A stretch of DNA of 64,000 nucleotides from an uncultured Bacilli bacterium (GTDB lineage: Bacteria > Bacillota_I > Bacilli_A > RF39 > UBA660), in the NCBI GenBank assembly GCA_934098745.1, contig CAKOPG010000008.1, forward strand, positions 1 to 64,000. Reading direction: 5' to 3'. Shown in pieces: positions 1 through 8,717 of this stretch. Under the pieces are notes generated by a model. That model was not told the origin of the DNA and ran no database searches. It was given only the letters and a program-made list of their open reading frames with translations. How positions within the stretch are numbered: position 1 is the first letter of the stretch; each line of letters begins with the position of its first letter. Position numbers and translations under genes: made by a program.

Positions 1-19
1 TAAATTATTATAGCAATTT

Positions 20-62
20 AAAAAGTAGATCACATTCTATTTTTGTGTCTACTTTTATTTTA
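20..62 (+). terminator. Rho-independent terminator of a gene left of the window
   Basis: A long stem (AAAAGTAGA at 20-28 with its complement ending near 56) is followed by a T-rich run. It probably ends a + strand gene that lies before base 1. An A-run on the left side means it could also serve folC from the other strand, although folC ends 100 bases away. Confidence 0.6.
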
Positions 63-162
63 TCAGTTCAAAATTTATGCTTCTTTTATTATTACAAAAA
101 GTTCTCATATTTATAAAGATGAAACAAAATCACCAAATTATATATAGTTTAAAAGATATTTA

Positions 163-1437
163 TTATAATTTATTAATTGCCTCCACCACATCTTTATATA
201 CATAAAAACTTCCAATGACAAAACTGACAATATCTTTTTTATTCTTAACATACTTTAAAGCTTCAAATAAATCTAAAGAAATGATATTTTTACTATCAAT
301 ATAATTTAAAGCTTCTTTTGCTAATATATCTTTATCTGTATATTCATCCGTATCATTACCTGAAGTAAATATAAAAGTCGCTTCCTTATCACTAGAAAGC
401 AATTCCAACATTTTCTTATGATCCTTTCTTTTTAAAATAGAAATAATATAAATATGTGGAATATTTTTATAATACATATTAATACTTTCTTGTAAATTTT
501 TAATAGCTGGTTCATTATGTGCTCCGTCATATATTATTAATGGATTTTTATGAATTACTTCCATTCTCCCATGATGAATAACCGAAGATAATCCCAATTT
601 AACCGCATCAATACTAATTACAAAGCCATTCTCCTTAAGTATATCTATCGTTTTTAAACAAATAAGCGCATTTCTTACCTGAGCTTTTCCCTTTAAATTA
701 ACCGCTACATCATGATATTCCTGATAATCAAAATATAAATATTCAGAATCATATCTATAATTAATAATATCTTTCTTATCTAACATATATAAAGTATTAT
801 GTTTGTTTTTACAAGTATCTACAATAACCTTATTAACATCTTCTTCCTGACTAAAACATACCGTATTAGAACCTTCCTTAATTATTCCCGCTTTTTCCAA
901 AGCAATTTCTAAAAGAGTATTACCAAGTAAATTCATATGATCATAACCAATAGAAGTAATTATAGATACAATTGGCTTATGTATTATATTAGTACAATCA
1001 TATCTACCCCCAAGACCGGTTTCTAATATAACTATATCAACATCTTTTCTATAAAAATAAAGTAGGGCAATAATTGTTTTAAGTTCAAATAATGTTAAAT
1101 TTACCTTATATTTCTCTTCATACTCCTTAATTTTAGGATCTAATTCTTTTATCAATTCTTCCATTTCCTTGTCAGTAATATCTCTATTATTAATACTGAT
1201 AATTTCATTATATTTAATCAAATATGGTGAAATATATTTACCAACACGATATCCCGCCTGTATTAAAATATTATTTAACATCTCAACACAACTACCTTTG
1301 CCATTAGTACCAGCTACATGAATAAATTTCATTTCCTTATCAAAATTGTTATACATATCCATAAAATAATGCATAGCTTTAAGAGAAGGATCCTTAGTAC
1401 CATAAAAAAATTTACTTAAATATTCAGAAATATTCAT
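163..1437 (-). CDS. folC: Folylpolyglutamate synthase / dihydrofolate synthase
   Basis: Cytoplasmic Mur-ligase-type enzyme that adds glutamate to folates with ATP (424 aa, normal length). The P-loop HVAGTNGKGS lies near residue 40, and the central part carries the family blocks ETGLGGRYD and TSIGYDHM; a C-terminal ligase domain contains YDGAHN. An upstream in-frame ATG would add 24 residues, but the start at 1437 is preferred because AAGGTG lies 6 bases upstream and the protein then opens as MNISEYL, typical for FolC. It is transcribed divergently from the arsR-cadA pair and has its own promoter. Single gene; no fold or pur neighbours. Confidence 0.93.
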   Translation of the reverse strand: MNISEYLSKFFYGTKDPSLKAMHYFMDMYNNFDKEMKFIHVAGTNGKGSCVEMLNNILIQAGYRVGKYISPYLIKYNEIISINNRDITDKEMEELIKELDPKIKEYEEKYKVNLTLFELKTIIALLYFYRKDVDIVILETGLGGRYDCTNIIHKPIVSIITSIGYDHMNLLGNTLLEIALEKAGIIKEGSNTVCFSQEEDVNKVIVDTCKNKHNTLYMLDKKDIINYRYDSEYLYFDYQEYHDVAVNLKGKAQVRNALICLKTIDILKENGFVISIDAVKLGLSSVIHHGRMEVIHKNPLIIYDGAHNEPAIKNLQESINMYYKNIPHIYIISILKRKDHKKMLELLSSDKEATFIFTSGNDTDEYTDKDILAKEALNYIDSKNIISLDLFEALKYVKNKKDIVSFVIGSFYVYKDVVEAINKL

Positions 1438-1464
1438 CTTTATCACCTTCATTAATCTTAAATT

Positions 1465-1493
1465 ATTATAACAAATATCCTTTTCTATGTAAA
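1465..1493 (-). promoter_or_regulatory. Promoter of folC
   Basis: Read on the minus strand: TTTACA, 17 bases, TATAAT, ending about 28 bases before the chosen folC start. The fit to the vegetative sigma-A consensus supports the shorter FolC start at 1437, since the longer reading frame would begin upstream of this promoter. Confidence 0.65.
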
Positions 1494-1709
1494 TTATTAT
1501 AACCAACATTTTATATATAGTTTAGTTTATATATATTATTTTTTTAATCCCAATAATTATCTATTTTATTCTTTAAATCTTATTAACTAAATTATATATT
1601 ATAAATTTTAGAAAATAATATAAATATAAACTTACAAATCCTAATCTCATAAGTACAAACCTTAATTCATATTACCGATATTTAAATAATATAAGTATAA
1701 ATCTTTTTC
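1494..1709. other. Divergent intergenic region, AT-rich, no gene seen
   Basis: Between the folC promoter and the arsR promoter the sequence is almost entirely A and T with stops in all frames. I see no open reading frame, hairpin or repeat that I can support here. Confidence 0.6.
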
Positions 1710-1764
1710 TTGACATTTATAAATATATTACATATAATATTAATATATGAACACTTATTCATAT
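1710..1764 (+). promoter_or_regulatory. Promoter and ArsR operator of the arsR-cadA operon
   Basis: TTGACA (1710-1715), a 17-base spacer and TATAAT (1733-1738) form a near-perfect sigma-A promoter. Directly after the -10, at 1745-1764, lies an inverted repeat ATATGAA, 6 bases, TTCATAT, the form of operator bound by SmtB/CzrA/CadC-type repressors. Its place over the transcription start predicts that apo-repressor blocks transcription and that metal releases it. Confidence 0.85.
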
Positions 1765-1779
1765 AGAAAGGATATTACA

Positions 1780-2073
1780 ATGAAACTATTGAATGATGAT
1801 AAAATAATAGATTTAGCCGAATTATACAAAATATTTGGTGACTCGACAAGAGTAAAAATTATTAATGTTTTAATTAACAATGAATTATGCGTAGGTGATA
1901 TTGTTAAAAACATTAATGTTAGTCAATCAGCCGTATCACACCAGTTAAGAATACTAAAATCTTCTAAACTAGTAAATTACCGAAAAGATGGTAATTTGAT
2001 GTATTATTCGCTAGCTGATGATCATGTAAAAAAAATATTTGAGTTAGGATGTGAACATATAAATGAAATATAA
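1780..2073 (+). CDS. ArsR/SmtB-family metal-sensing repressor (zinc type)
   Basis: Winged-helix repressor of 97 aa. The recognition helix segment SQSAVSHQLRILK is plain. The C-terminal helix shows D-x-H-x10-H-x2-E (DDHV...CEHINE), the alpha-5 zinc site of SmtB and CzrA with exact spacing. The alpha-3 site is degenerate: ELCVGD has one Cys where CadC/ArsR have CVCD, so zinc, not arsenic, is the likely signal. Start at 1780 is chosen over 1747 because GAAAGGA lies 7 bases upstream and because 1747 falls inside the operator. Overlaps the following exporter by 11 bases, so the two are translated together. Confidence 0.9.
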   Translation: MKLLNDDKIIDLAELYKIFGDSTRVKIINVLINNELCVGDIVKNINVSQSAVSHQLRILKSSKLVNYRKDGNLMYYSLADDHVKKIFELGCEHINEI

Positions 2074-4108
2074 ATTTTATCTAAATGAATTAGATTGTGC
2101 CAATTGTGCTAACAAAATAGAAAAGTTGCTTAATAAAGATGAAAACATTGATAAAGCTATCGTTAATTTTAATAAATTATCTATAACTGTATATACAAGT
2201 TTAGATAAAGGCGTTTTAGAATTGGTAAGTTCCATTGTTAAAAGAATTGAACCAGATGTCATTGTTACCGCCGAAAAAGAATCTAAAGAAGAAAATGAAA
2301 CCATTGAATTTAAAAAAAGTTTATTTACCTTTGTAGCGGGATTGATATTAGCTATTTTAGGGATGTATCTCTTTAAAGGTACTATATCTAAAATACTTAT
2401 AATTTTAGCTTATATTATGCTATTGTATAAAGTATTTTTGAAAGCCTTAAAACAATTACCTAAAAAAACTATTGATGAAAACTTATTGCTTACAATATCT
2501 TGTATCGGAGCATATTTTACAAATAATATTCATGAAGGATTAATGGTTATTATCTTATATGATCTTGGTAAGATATTAGAATTACTAGCGGTTAATAATT
2601 CTCGTAAATCTATTAAAAATATGATGGATATTAAAGCAACTTATGCCAATTTAGTAGATGGTGATATTATTAAACAAGTAGAACCGGAAAAAGTTGAAAT
2701 AGGGGATATTATTCTTATTAAAGCTTATGAAAAAGTTCCTCTAGATGGTATTGTCATCTCTGGAGAATCTAAGCTTAATACCTCTTCAATTACTGGTGAG
2801 AGTAAACCACTTAAAGTAGAACCCGGCTCTAATGTCTTATCAGGAATGATTAATACCGGTAGTATCTTAAAAGTAAAAGTAACAGCTAATTATGAATCTA
2901 GTACCGTATCTAAAATATTAAAATTATTAGATGAAGCTACCGATAGAAAAGCTAAAACAGAAACCTTCGTATCAAAAGCTGCCAGAATATATACGCCAAT
3001 TATTTTATTATTAGCTATAACAACAATTATTATCTTACCCTTAGTCTTTGACTTTAGTATGAAAGATGCCATATATAGAGCTTTAGTATTCTTAGTAATA
3101 TCATGCCCTTGTGCGATTGCTATTTCCGTTCCCTTAAGTTATTTTTCAGGAATTGGTAGAGCTTCTAAAGAAGGAATTTTAATTAAAGGTAGTGATTACT
3201 TAGATACGATAGGTGATGTTAAAAAAATAATATTTGATAAAACAGGAACTCTTACAACCGGAGAATTTACGGACTATGATTTAATTATTCTTGATAACGA
3301 ATATAAAAAAGAAGATATTATAAAATATTATTGTTCCCTAGAAAAATTATCTAATCATCCCATTGCTAAATCTATCAATAATTTATTTAATGTAGAAAAA
3401 CATTATAAAGTTAATGAGTTTAAAGAGGTTGCTGGTTCTGGTTTAACTGGTAAAATAAATAATAAAATTATCCAAATAGGGTCTGCTAGTTATTGCAAAA
3501 GTAATCTTCAAGATGAAGCAATATATTTAAGTATTGATAAATCTTTAGTAGCTAAATTATTCTTAAAAGATGGTTTAAAGAAAGATAGTAAGAAGACAAT
3601 TAATACTTTAAAAGAATTGGCTATCGATGTTTCTATATATACAGGAGATAATAAAGATATAGCTCATAATATAGGAAACACTTTAGGAATAACTGATGTT
3701 AAATCACAATTATTGCCCCAAGATAAATTTGAACTTCTAAAAGAAACTATTAAAGACAACGAACATGTAGCTTTTGTTGGCGATGGGGTAAATGATGCTC
3801 CTTCGTTATCCATATCCCCAATCGGCGTCTCTTTAGGAGGAGTAGGTAGTGACGTTGCTATTGAAGCCTCTGATATTGTAATTATGAATGATCAAATTGC
3901 CAAAATACCTACTTGTATAAAACTTTCTCGTTATACCAGAAAAATTATTAAAGAAAATTTAACTTTTGCCATCTTGGTTAAAGTATTAGTTCTTGTATTA
4001 AATATATTAGGTATTGCTTCCATGTATCAAGCTGTCTTTGCTGATACTGGAGTAACATTATTAACTATTCTAAATACTACTAGAATATTAAAAAAAGATT
4101 TCAAATAG
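2063..4108 (+). CDS. cadA: P1B-type Zn2+/Cd2+/Pb2+-exporting ATPase
   Basis: Membrane pump of 681 aa that expels soft divalent metals. In order: an N-terminal heavy-metal-binding domain with DCANCA (residues 11-16), membrane helices from about 85, actuator loop TGES, the CPC membrane metal site in SCPCAIA, the phosphorylation site DKTGTL, SNHP (the HP motif), and GDGVNDAP. The last membrane segment holds ADTG, the Asp that marks the P1B-2 (zinc/cadmium) subgroup rather than copper pumps. Its pairing with a SmtB-like repressor agrees with zinc/cadmium efflux. Confidence 0.93.
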   Translation: MKYKFYLNELDCANCANKIEKLLNKDENIDKAIVNFNKLSITVYTSLDKGVLELVSSIVKRIEPDVIVTAEKESKEENETIEFKKSLFTFVAGLILAILGMYLFKGTISKILIILAYIMLLYKVFLKALKQLPKKTIDENLLLTISCIGAYFTNNIHEGLMVIILYDLGKILELLAVNNSRKSIKNMMDIKATYANLVDGDIIKQVEPEKVEIGDIILIKAYEKVPLDGIVISGESKLNTSSITGESKPLKVEPGSNVLSGMINTGSILKVKVTANYESSTVSKILKLLDEATDRKAKTETFVSKAARIYTPIILLLAITTIIILPLVFDFSMKDAIYRALVFLVISCPCAIAISVPLSYFSGIGRASKEGILIKGSDYLDTIGDVKKIIFDKTGTLTTGEFTDYDLIILDNEYKKEDIIKYYCSLEKLSNHPIAKSINNLFNVEKHYKVNEFKEVAGSGLTGKINNKIIQIGSASYCKSNLQDEAIYLSIDKSLVAKLFLKDGLKKDSKKTINTLKELAIDVSIYTGDNKDIAHNIGNTLGITDVKSQLLPQDKFELLKETIKDNEHVAFVGDGVNDAPSLSISPIGVSLGGVGSDVAIEASDIVIMNDQIAKIPTCIKLSRYTRKIIKENLTFAILVKVLVLVLNILGIASMYQAVFADTGVTLLTILNTTRILKKDFK

Positions 4109-4146
4109 AAGTTTTTTGCCAAACCAAAAGACATGATAAATACAAA

Positions 4147-4177
4147 TAAAAAATCAGATTTATTTCTGATTTTTTTC
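4147..4177. terminator. Bidirectional terminator between cadA and the next gene
   Basis: AAAAAATCAG and CTGATTTTTT form a hairpin with A- and T-runs on both sides, so it can stop both convergent transcripts. The stop codon of the minus-strand gene (4160-4162) lies inside its loop. Confidence 0.8.
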
Positions 4178-4675
4178 ATCTATAATCTTAGTTCTAGTTT
4201 TAGCTTTAGCCTGTATTGGTTCCGGCGCTACTGTAGGTTTTATAGTAGTATCACTAACTAATTTATCACTAGTTTCCATTTTACTATAGAATTTTTTAAG
4301 TTTTGTTAATTTAATTTCTTCACTAGTTAAAAGACAATTTTGAATATCCTTTTGATCTAATAAAAATTTAATCGTATTATCAATATTTTTATTTGTTCCA
4401 AATACATAAACGTTAAATCCTAAAAGTGTTAAACCAATTATAGCGCTACAAAGAGATATAAATGGTAAAGATAATCCTAGTGTAATTGAACAAGCTATAA
4501 TAGTACCTGTAGCGGTAGTAATATTAAAGAACTTCTTCATTTTTTTAGATATTCTGTATTCATTTGCCTCATTATCCAATTTAGTTACTTTTTCTTTGTA
4601 TTCTTTAATTTTTTCTTCCAAATCATGAAATTCAGAATTAGGTGTATTTGTTAAATTATTATTTTCAGTGGTCAT
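4160..4675 (-). CDS. Hypothetical membrane protein with coiled coil
   Basis: Not recognised (171 aa). Residues about 17-45 form a charged coiled coil (EEKIKEYKEKVTKL), followed by two adjacent hydrophobic segments around 50-95, then a charged region and a Pro/Lys-rich tail. GGGAGG lies just upstream of the ATG. Probably a small inner-membrane protein with both ends in the cytoplasm. It may share the transcription direction with rarA but has its own spacing of about 90 bases. Confidence 0.6.
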   Translation of the reverse strand: MTTENNNLTNTPNSEFHDLEEKIKEYKEKVTKLDNEANEYRISKKMKKFFNITTATGTIIACSITLGLSLPFISLCSAIIGLTLLGFNVYVFGTNKNIDNTIKFLLDQKDIQNCLLTSEEIKLTKLKKFYSKMETSDKLVSDTTIKPTVAPEPIQAKAKTRTKIIDEKNQK

Positions 4676-4765
4676 AATACCTCCCTCACTTAAGTAAATT
4701 ATATCATAAAATCAAAATATTTCCTACTTTTATCTTGGATTTATAGTTAACTATATGATATAAAT

Positions 4766-5971
4766 TTAATTTTTTGCTAAATTATCCATAATTTCTTTTA
4801 ACATATTTTCATATTTATTTTCCTTTGGTTTATAAAAAGTAATATTTTTAATATTATCAGGTAAATACTGTTGTTTGACATAACTATTCTTATAATCATG
4901 GGGATATTTATATAAAGGACTAGGGTTTTTAAGATGTGCTGGTACATTACCCGTATCTATCTTACTAATGGTTTCTAAAGCCTTTTCAATAGCTACTTCA
5001 GCACTATTAGATTTAGGTGAAAGGGCCATTTCAATCACTACCGCTGCCAAAGGAATTCTTGCTTCTGGAAGTCCTAGCATCAGAGCACTATCAATTGCTG
5101 CCATTACTTTAGGGCCCATAGAAGAGTTAGCAAGTCCTATATCCTCATAAACAATGACCGCCATTCTTCTACATATTGCTTCTAATTCGCCACCTTCAAT
5201 AAGTCTTGCTAAATAATAAATTGCTGCATGTACATCACTTCCTCGAATAGATTTTTGAAAAGCACTAAGTAAATCATAATAGCCATCCTGATCTTTATCG
5301 TGGAAAATATTTGGCTTATTGCATATGTTAATTAGCTTATCTACAGTAATATGATAGTCATCAGTAGAATAATAGGCTACTTCTAAAAGATTATAAGCAT
5401 ATCGTAAATCATTCTTAGAAATATTAGCAATATAGTCTTTAGCCTCTTCATCTATTAGTAGTTCCGGTAAATAATTGCTATCTTTAACTTTATTAATCGC
5501 TTCCATAATATCATCATGGGCGAGTTCCTTAAGTTCATATAACTGGCATCTACTTCTTATAGCTGGATTTATACTATGATATGGATTAGCTGTAGTCATT
5601 CCTATAAGTGTAATTAAACCACTTTCTAATACCGGTAATAAAATATCTTGTTTATCCTTATTCATTCGATGTATTTCATCTATAATTAAAACTAAACCAT
5701 TATACATTTTAGCTTCATTAATAACTGTATCAAAATCCTTTTTATTATTGATAACAGCATTTAATAAACGATATTCGACCTTTAATTCATTTACCATGGC
5801 TAAAGCAATAGAAGTCTTTCCAATACCAGGTTTTCCATATAAAATCATTGAAAATAGTTTTTTATTTTTAATCAAATTAGTAAGTATTTTATTTTCTCCA
5901 ATAAGGTGTCTTTGCCCAATAACTTCATTTAATTTTTTTGGACGCATTTTAATTGCTAATAATTCTTCCAT
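4766..5971 (-). CDS. rarA: Replication-associated recombination protein A (RarA/MgsA)
   Basis: AAA+ clamp-loader-like ATPase that acts at stalled replication forks (401 aa, slightly shorter than usual). Walker A GKPGIGKTS near residue 45, Walker B LIIDEIHR near 95-102, sensor/arginine region TTANPYHSINPAIRSRC near 125, and the C-terminal tetramerisation block DGYYDLLSAFQKSIRGSD. Start at the ATG at 5971 is supported by GAGG 8 bases or so upstream. In B. subtilis rarA lies next to tcdA and 6S RNA; here those are about 2.5 kb away with a recombinase and a mutase between, so the neighbourhood is partly conserved. Confidence 0.93.
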   Translation of the reverse strand: MEELLAIKMRPKKLNEVIGQRHLIGENKILTNLIKNKKLFSMILYGKPGIGKTSIALAMVNELKVEYRLLNAVINNKKDFDTVINEAKMYNGLVLIIDEIHRMNKDKQDILLPVLESGLITLIGMTTANPYHSINPAIRSRCQLYELKELAHDDIMEAINKVKDSNYLPELLIDEEAKDYIANISKNDLRYAYNLLEVAYYSTDDYHITVDKLINICNKPNIFHDKDQDGYYDLLSAFQKSIRGSDVHAAIYYLARLIEGGELEAICRRMAVIVYEDIGLANSSMGPKVMAAIDSALMLGLPEARIPLAAVVIEMALSPKSNSAEVAIEKALETISKIDTGNVPAHLKNPSPLYKYPHDYKNSYVKQQYLPDNIKNITFYKPKENKYENMLKEIMDNLAKN

Positions 5972-6028
5972 ATTTCATACCTCAAAAATATTATAACATT
6001 ATTAATATTAATTGTAAATGTAAAATAT

Positions 6029-6079
6029 ACAAACAAATGTATTATTTATCTTGACTTTGCCTAAATAATTTATTATAAT
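6029..6079 (+). promoter_or_regulatory. Promoter with a duplicated 30-base upstream element
   Basis: TTGACT (6051-6056), 17 bases, TATAAT (6074-6079). The 30 bases at 6029-6058, which run into the -35 box, recur with one mismatch at 19486-19515 in the same position relative to another -35 box. The shared block contains ACAAACAAATGTATT and may be a regulator site. Confidence 0.65.
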
Positions 6080-6121
6080 TTAATTAGATAGCAATATAAC
6101 AATACTAGGGATAGTGATTAA

Positions 6122-7027
6122 ATGATTAAAATAGAAGAATTAGATATAAGTGATACTAATAAAAAAATCTTAGCTGATTATCAAACATATTTAATAACTG
6201 TTAGGTTTTTAAATAAAGAAACAACTATAAATTCTTATATATTAGATATATATAAATACTTAAATTATCTTAAAAAAGATTATAATAAGACTGATAGTAG
6301 TGATATATATAAATATTTAGACTATTTAGATAAAACTCATTATAGTATTTATTCTGTCGTTAGAAAGATATCTTCTTTTAAATCATTTTATAAATACTTA
6401 GCAGAAGAGGAAATATATCCAGTAAATATTAGTATTGAAAGGCCCAAGTTTTATCAAAAACTACCACATGTTTTATCTTTAGAAGAAGTAGATAAATTAT
6501 TGGATATTAAATTGGTTACGCCCTTTGATTATCGCAATAAAGCTATGTTAGAATTGATGTATGCTACCGGTCTTAGAGTAAGTGAATTGATTAATTTAAC
6601 CCCCCTTAACATTGATTTAGATAAATGTCTTGTTCGTTGTTATGGAAAAGGTAATAAAGAAAGAATAGTGCCTATGGGCAAACCAGCTCGTAAATACTTA
6701 AAAATATATCTAGAGGAATATCGAGATATGTTAACTAAGAAAAGTTTATGTGATTATCTTTTCCTTAATAATCATGGTAAGAAAATTAGTAGACAAGGCT
6801 TTTTTAAAAATTTAAAAATAATAGCTGAAGCCCAAGGTATTAAAGAAAACATTACCCCTCATATGTTACGCCATTCATTTGCTACGCATTTACTTAACAA
6901 TGGTGCTGACTTAAGAAGTATTCAAATAATGTTAGGACACGAAAACATCTCCACAACGGGAATATATACCAATGTAAGTTTAGATACAGTTAAAGAAAAT
7001 TATGATTTATATTATCCTAAGGGATAA
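6122..7027 (+). CDS. xerD: Tyrosine site-specific recombinase, XerC/XerD type
   Basis: Integrase-fold recombinase (301 aa) that resolves chromosome dimers at dif. N-terminal SAM-like core-binding domain to about residue 100. The catalytic residues are all present: Arg in ATGLRVSEL, Lys in GKGNKERIVP, His-x-x-Arg in HMLRHSFATH, His in LGHENISTT, and Tyr in GIYTNVS. Length and the HENISTTxIYT block are typical of Xer proteins and not of phage integrases. Assignment to XerD rather than XerC rests on overall feel only. It is followed after 17 bases by a phosphohexomutase. Confidence 0.85.
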   Translation: MIKIEELDISDTNKKILADYQTYLITVRFLNKETTINSYILDIYKYLNYLKKDYNKTDSSDIYKYLDYLDKTHYSIYSVVRKISSFKSFYKYLAEEEIYPVNISIERPKFYQKLPHVLSLEEVDKLLDIKLVTPFDYRNKAMLELMYATGLRVSELINLTPLNIDLDKCLVRCYGKGNKERIVPMGKPARKYLKIYLEEYRDMLTKKSLCDYLFLNNHGKKISRQGFFKNLKIIAEAQGIKENITPHMLRHSFATHLLNNGADLRSIQIMLGHENISTTGIYTNVSLDTVKENYDLYYPKG

Positions 7028-7044
7028 ATCGAAAGGAAAAAATT

Positions 7045-8403
7045 ATGGAATTAAAAAGAGAAATATTTAGAGAATATGATATAAGAGGAATATATCAAGA
7101 AGAATTGGATGAAGAAACAGCATACTTAATAGGCAAGGCCTATGGTACAAAATTAAAGTCATACAATAAGACTAAAACCGTCGTAGCTCATGACAATAGA
7201 TTGTCTTCGCCTAGTTTAAAAGAAGCTCTTGTCAAAGGACTATTAGAAACTGGTATAGATATTATTGATTTAGGACTTGCTACAACACCTATGTGCTATT
7301 TTGCTGCTAATTTCTATAAAACCAACGCCAGTATGATAATTACTGCAAGCCATAACCCTAAAGAATATAATGGTTTTAAATTCTCATATAACGGTATTCA
7401 TAATGCCTATGGCGATGCTGTTAGAGAAATCTATCATATCATTAAGAATAAAGAATTTTCTAAAGGAGAAGGTTATTTAGAGAAAAGAGATATTACCGAA
7501 GATTATATTAAATTAATAACCGAAAAATTATCTTTTGGTAATCGAAAGATTAAAGTAGTATTTGATTGTGGTAATGGAACTACTAGTATTATTGCCAGAA
7601 AAATCTTTGATAAGTTGCCTATTGAAGCTATCCCCTTATTTGATATTTCCGATGGCAACTTTCCCAATCATCATCCAGACCCCTGTATTTATGAAAATTT
7701 AACCAAACTAAAAGAAAAAGTTTTAACAACAAATGCTGATTTAGGAATAGGTTACGATGGCGATGGTGATAGAGTAGGCTTTCTTGATGAACAAGGTAAC
7801 ATGATTGAAGTAGATAAATTCATGATTATTATGTGGAAATATTTATATGATAAAGTAGAGAAGAAAGAATGCTTATTCGACGTTAAGTGTAGTAAAGCTC
7901 TAGAAGACGAGCTTCTTAAATTAGGTGTAAGACCTATAGAATATCGTACGGGCAATTCTTATACCCGAGCTGCTTCCGAAAGCTATGATTGCCCACTAAG
8001 TGGAGAATTATCAGGACATGTCTATTTTCGCGATAAATTTCCTGGATATGATGACGGAATATATGCCGGCATGCGCCTAATAGAACTTTTATCACATACG
8101 GATAAACCATTATCTAGAATGTTAGATGGTACAACTTCATATTTTTCAACCCCAGAAATTAAACAACATGTTAGTGACGATGAGAAATTTAAAGTAGTAG
8201 AAAAAATGAAAGAGTATGTTTTAAGTAAAGGCTATCGTATGGTTACCATTGATGGCGTTAAAGCCAAGTTTGATGATGGCTTTGCTTTGGTTAGAGCCTC
8301 AAATACTGGTCCAAATATTACCATGCGTTTTGAAGCAAAAACCGCAGAAAGACTTGAAGAAATTAAAAATGAGTTTTTAACAGAGCTTAACAAATATATT
8401 TGA
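7045..8403 (+). CDS. manB: Phosphomannomutase / phosphoglucomutase
   Basis: Alpha-D-phosphohexomutase (452 aa) interconverting sugar 6- and 1-phosphates, the entry to nucleotide sugars for surface polymers. Catalytic serine in TASHNPKEYNG (near residue 100), the metal loop DGDGDRVGF (near 238), and the sugar-binding loop GELSGHVYF (near 317) are intact, as is the C-terminal phosphate-binding loop with RASNTGP. AAAGGA upstream sets the start. Probably in one transcript with the recombinase. Mannose versus glucose specificity cannot be read from sequence alone. Ends in TGA, evidence for the standard code. Confidence 0.9.
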   Translation: MELKREIFREYDIRGIYQEELDEETAYLIGKAYGTKLKSYNKTKTVVAHDNRLSSPSLKEALVKGLLETGIDIIDLGLATTPMCYFAANFYKTNASMIITASHNPKEYNGFKFSYNGIHNAYGDAVREIYHIIKNKEFSKGEGYLEKRDITEDYIKLITEKLSFGNRKIKVVFDCGNGTTSIIARKIFDKLPIEAIPLFDISDGNFPNHHPDPCIYENLTKLKEKVLTTNADLGIGYDGDGDRVGFLDEQGNMIEVDKFMIIMWKYLYDKVEKKECLFDVKCSKALEDELLKLGVRPIEYRTGNSYTRAASESYDCPLSGELSGHVYFRDKFPGYDDGIYAGMRLIELLSHTDKPLSRMLDGTTSYFSTPEIKQHVSDDEKFKVVEKMKEYVLSKGYRMVTIDGVKAKFDDGFALVRASNTGPNITMRFEAKTAERLEEIKNEFLTELNKYI

Positions 8404-8451
8404 TGATAAAAATATGTCGTGTCAAAAATAAGTCAAGTTATGTTAAAAGTA

Positions 8452-8479
8452 TTGTATTAATAAATAGATATGTTATAAT
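8452..8479 (+). promoter_or_regulatory. Promoter of 6S RNA
   Basis: TTGTAT, 16 bases, TATAAT (8474-8479). The predicted start is near 8486, at the left arm of the closing stem of the RNA. Confidence 0.6.
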
Positions 8480-8485
8480 TAAAAT

Positions 8486-8665
8486 ACCTGAAGGATACGA
8501 CAACTATTTATAAAACCGACAAAGATATATTTAGGGAATCTAATGTTTTGTATGTGTTGAACGCTTAATCATTTTATTAAGAATCCTAATTACAAAGCGG
8601 TGATTACCCACCTGTGTGTTAACGCGCGGGTTTTATCTCCTTAGTATCGGTTCTTTGGGTAAAAT
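8486..8665 (+). ncRNA. ssrS: 6S RNA
   Basis: About 180 bases that code for no protein but hold segments typical of Firmicutes 6S RNA: GTGATTACCCACCTGTG followed by a complementary CGCGGG arm and TTTTATCTCC. The ends can pair (ACC, AAG and ATAC on the left with GTAT, CTT and GGT on the right), giving a long closing stem around an open middle. B. subtilis carries its main 6S gene (bsrA) directly before the tcdA homologue, as here. The RNA binds sigma-A RNA polymerase in stationary phase. Exact ends are estimates. Confidence 0.8.
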
Positions 8666-8671
8666 TAAATG

Positions 8672-8702
8672 TAAAGAGATAATTTTATAATTATCTCTTT
8701 AA
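8672..8702 (+). terminator. Hairpin terminator after 6S RNA
   Basis: AAAGAGATAATT pairs with AATTATCTCTTT around a 4-base loop, 15 bases before the tcdA start codon. The downstream T-run is interrupted, so termination may be partial and tcdA may be read by passage through it. Confidence 0.55.
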
Positions 8703-8717
8703 TTATATGGAGGAAGT

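Noticed and set aside
1747..1779. Longer start for the ArsR repressor
   Set aside because: The ATG at 1747 lies inside the operator and at the predicted start of transcription; the ATG at 1780 has a proper ribosome-binding site.
6122..7027. Phage integrase marking a mobile element
   Set aside because: Length and motif set are those of Xer proteins; no attachment-site repeats or phage genes are nearby.
8486..8665. SRP RNA, tmRNA or a riboswitch instead of 6S RNA
   Set aside because: No SRP GNRA-type domain, no CCA-ended tRNA-like part and no known riboswitch core; neighbours and the closing stem fit 6S.
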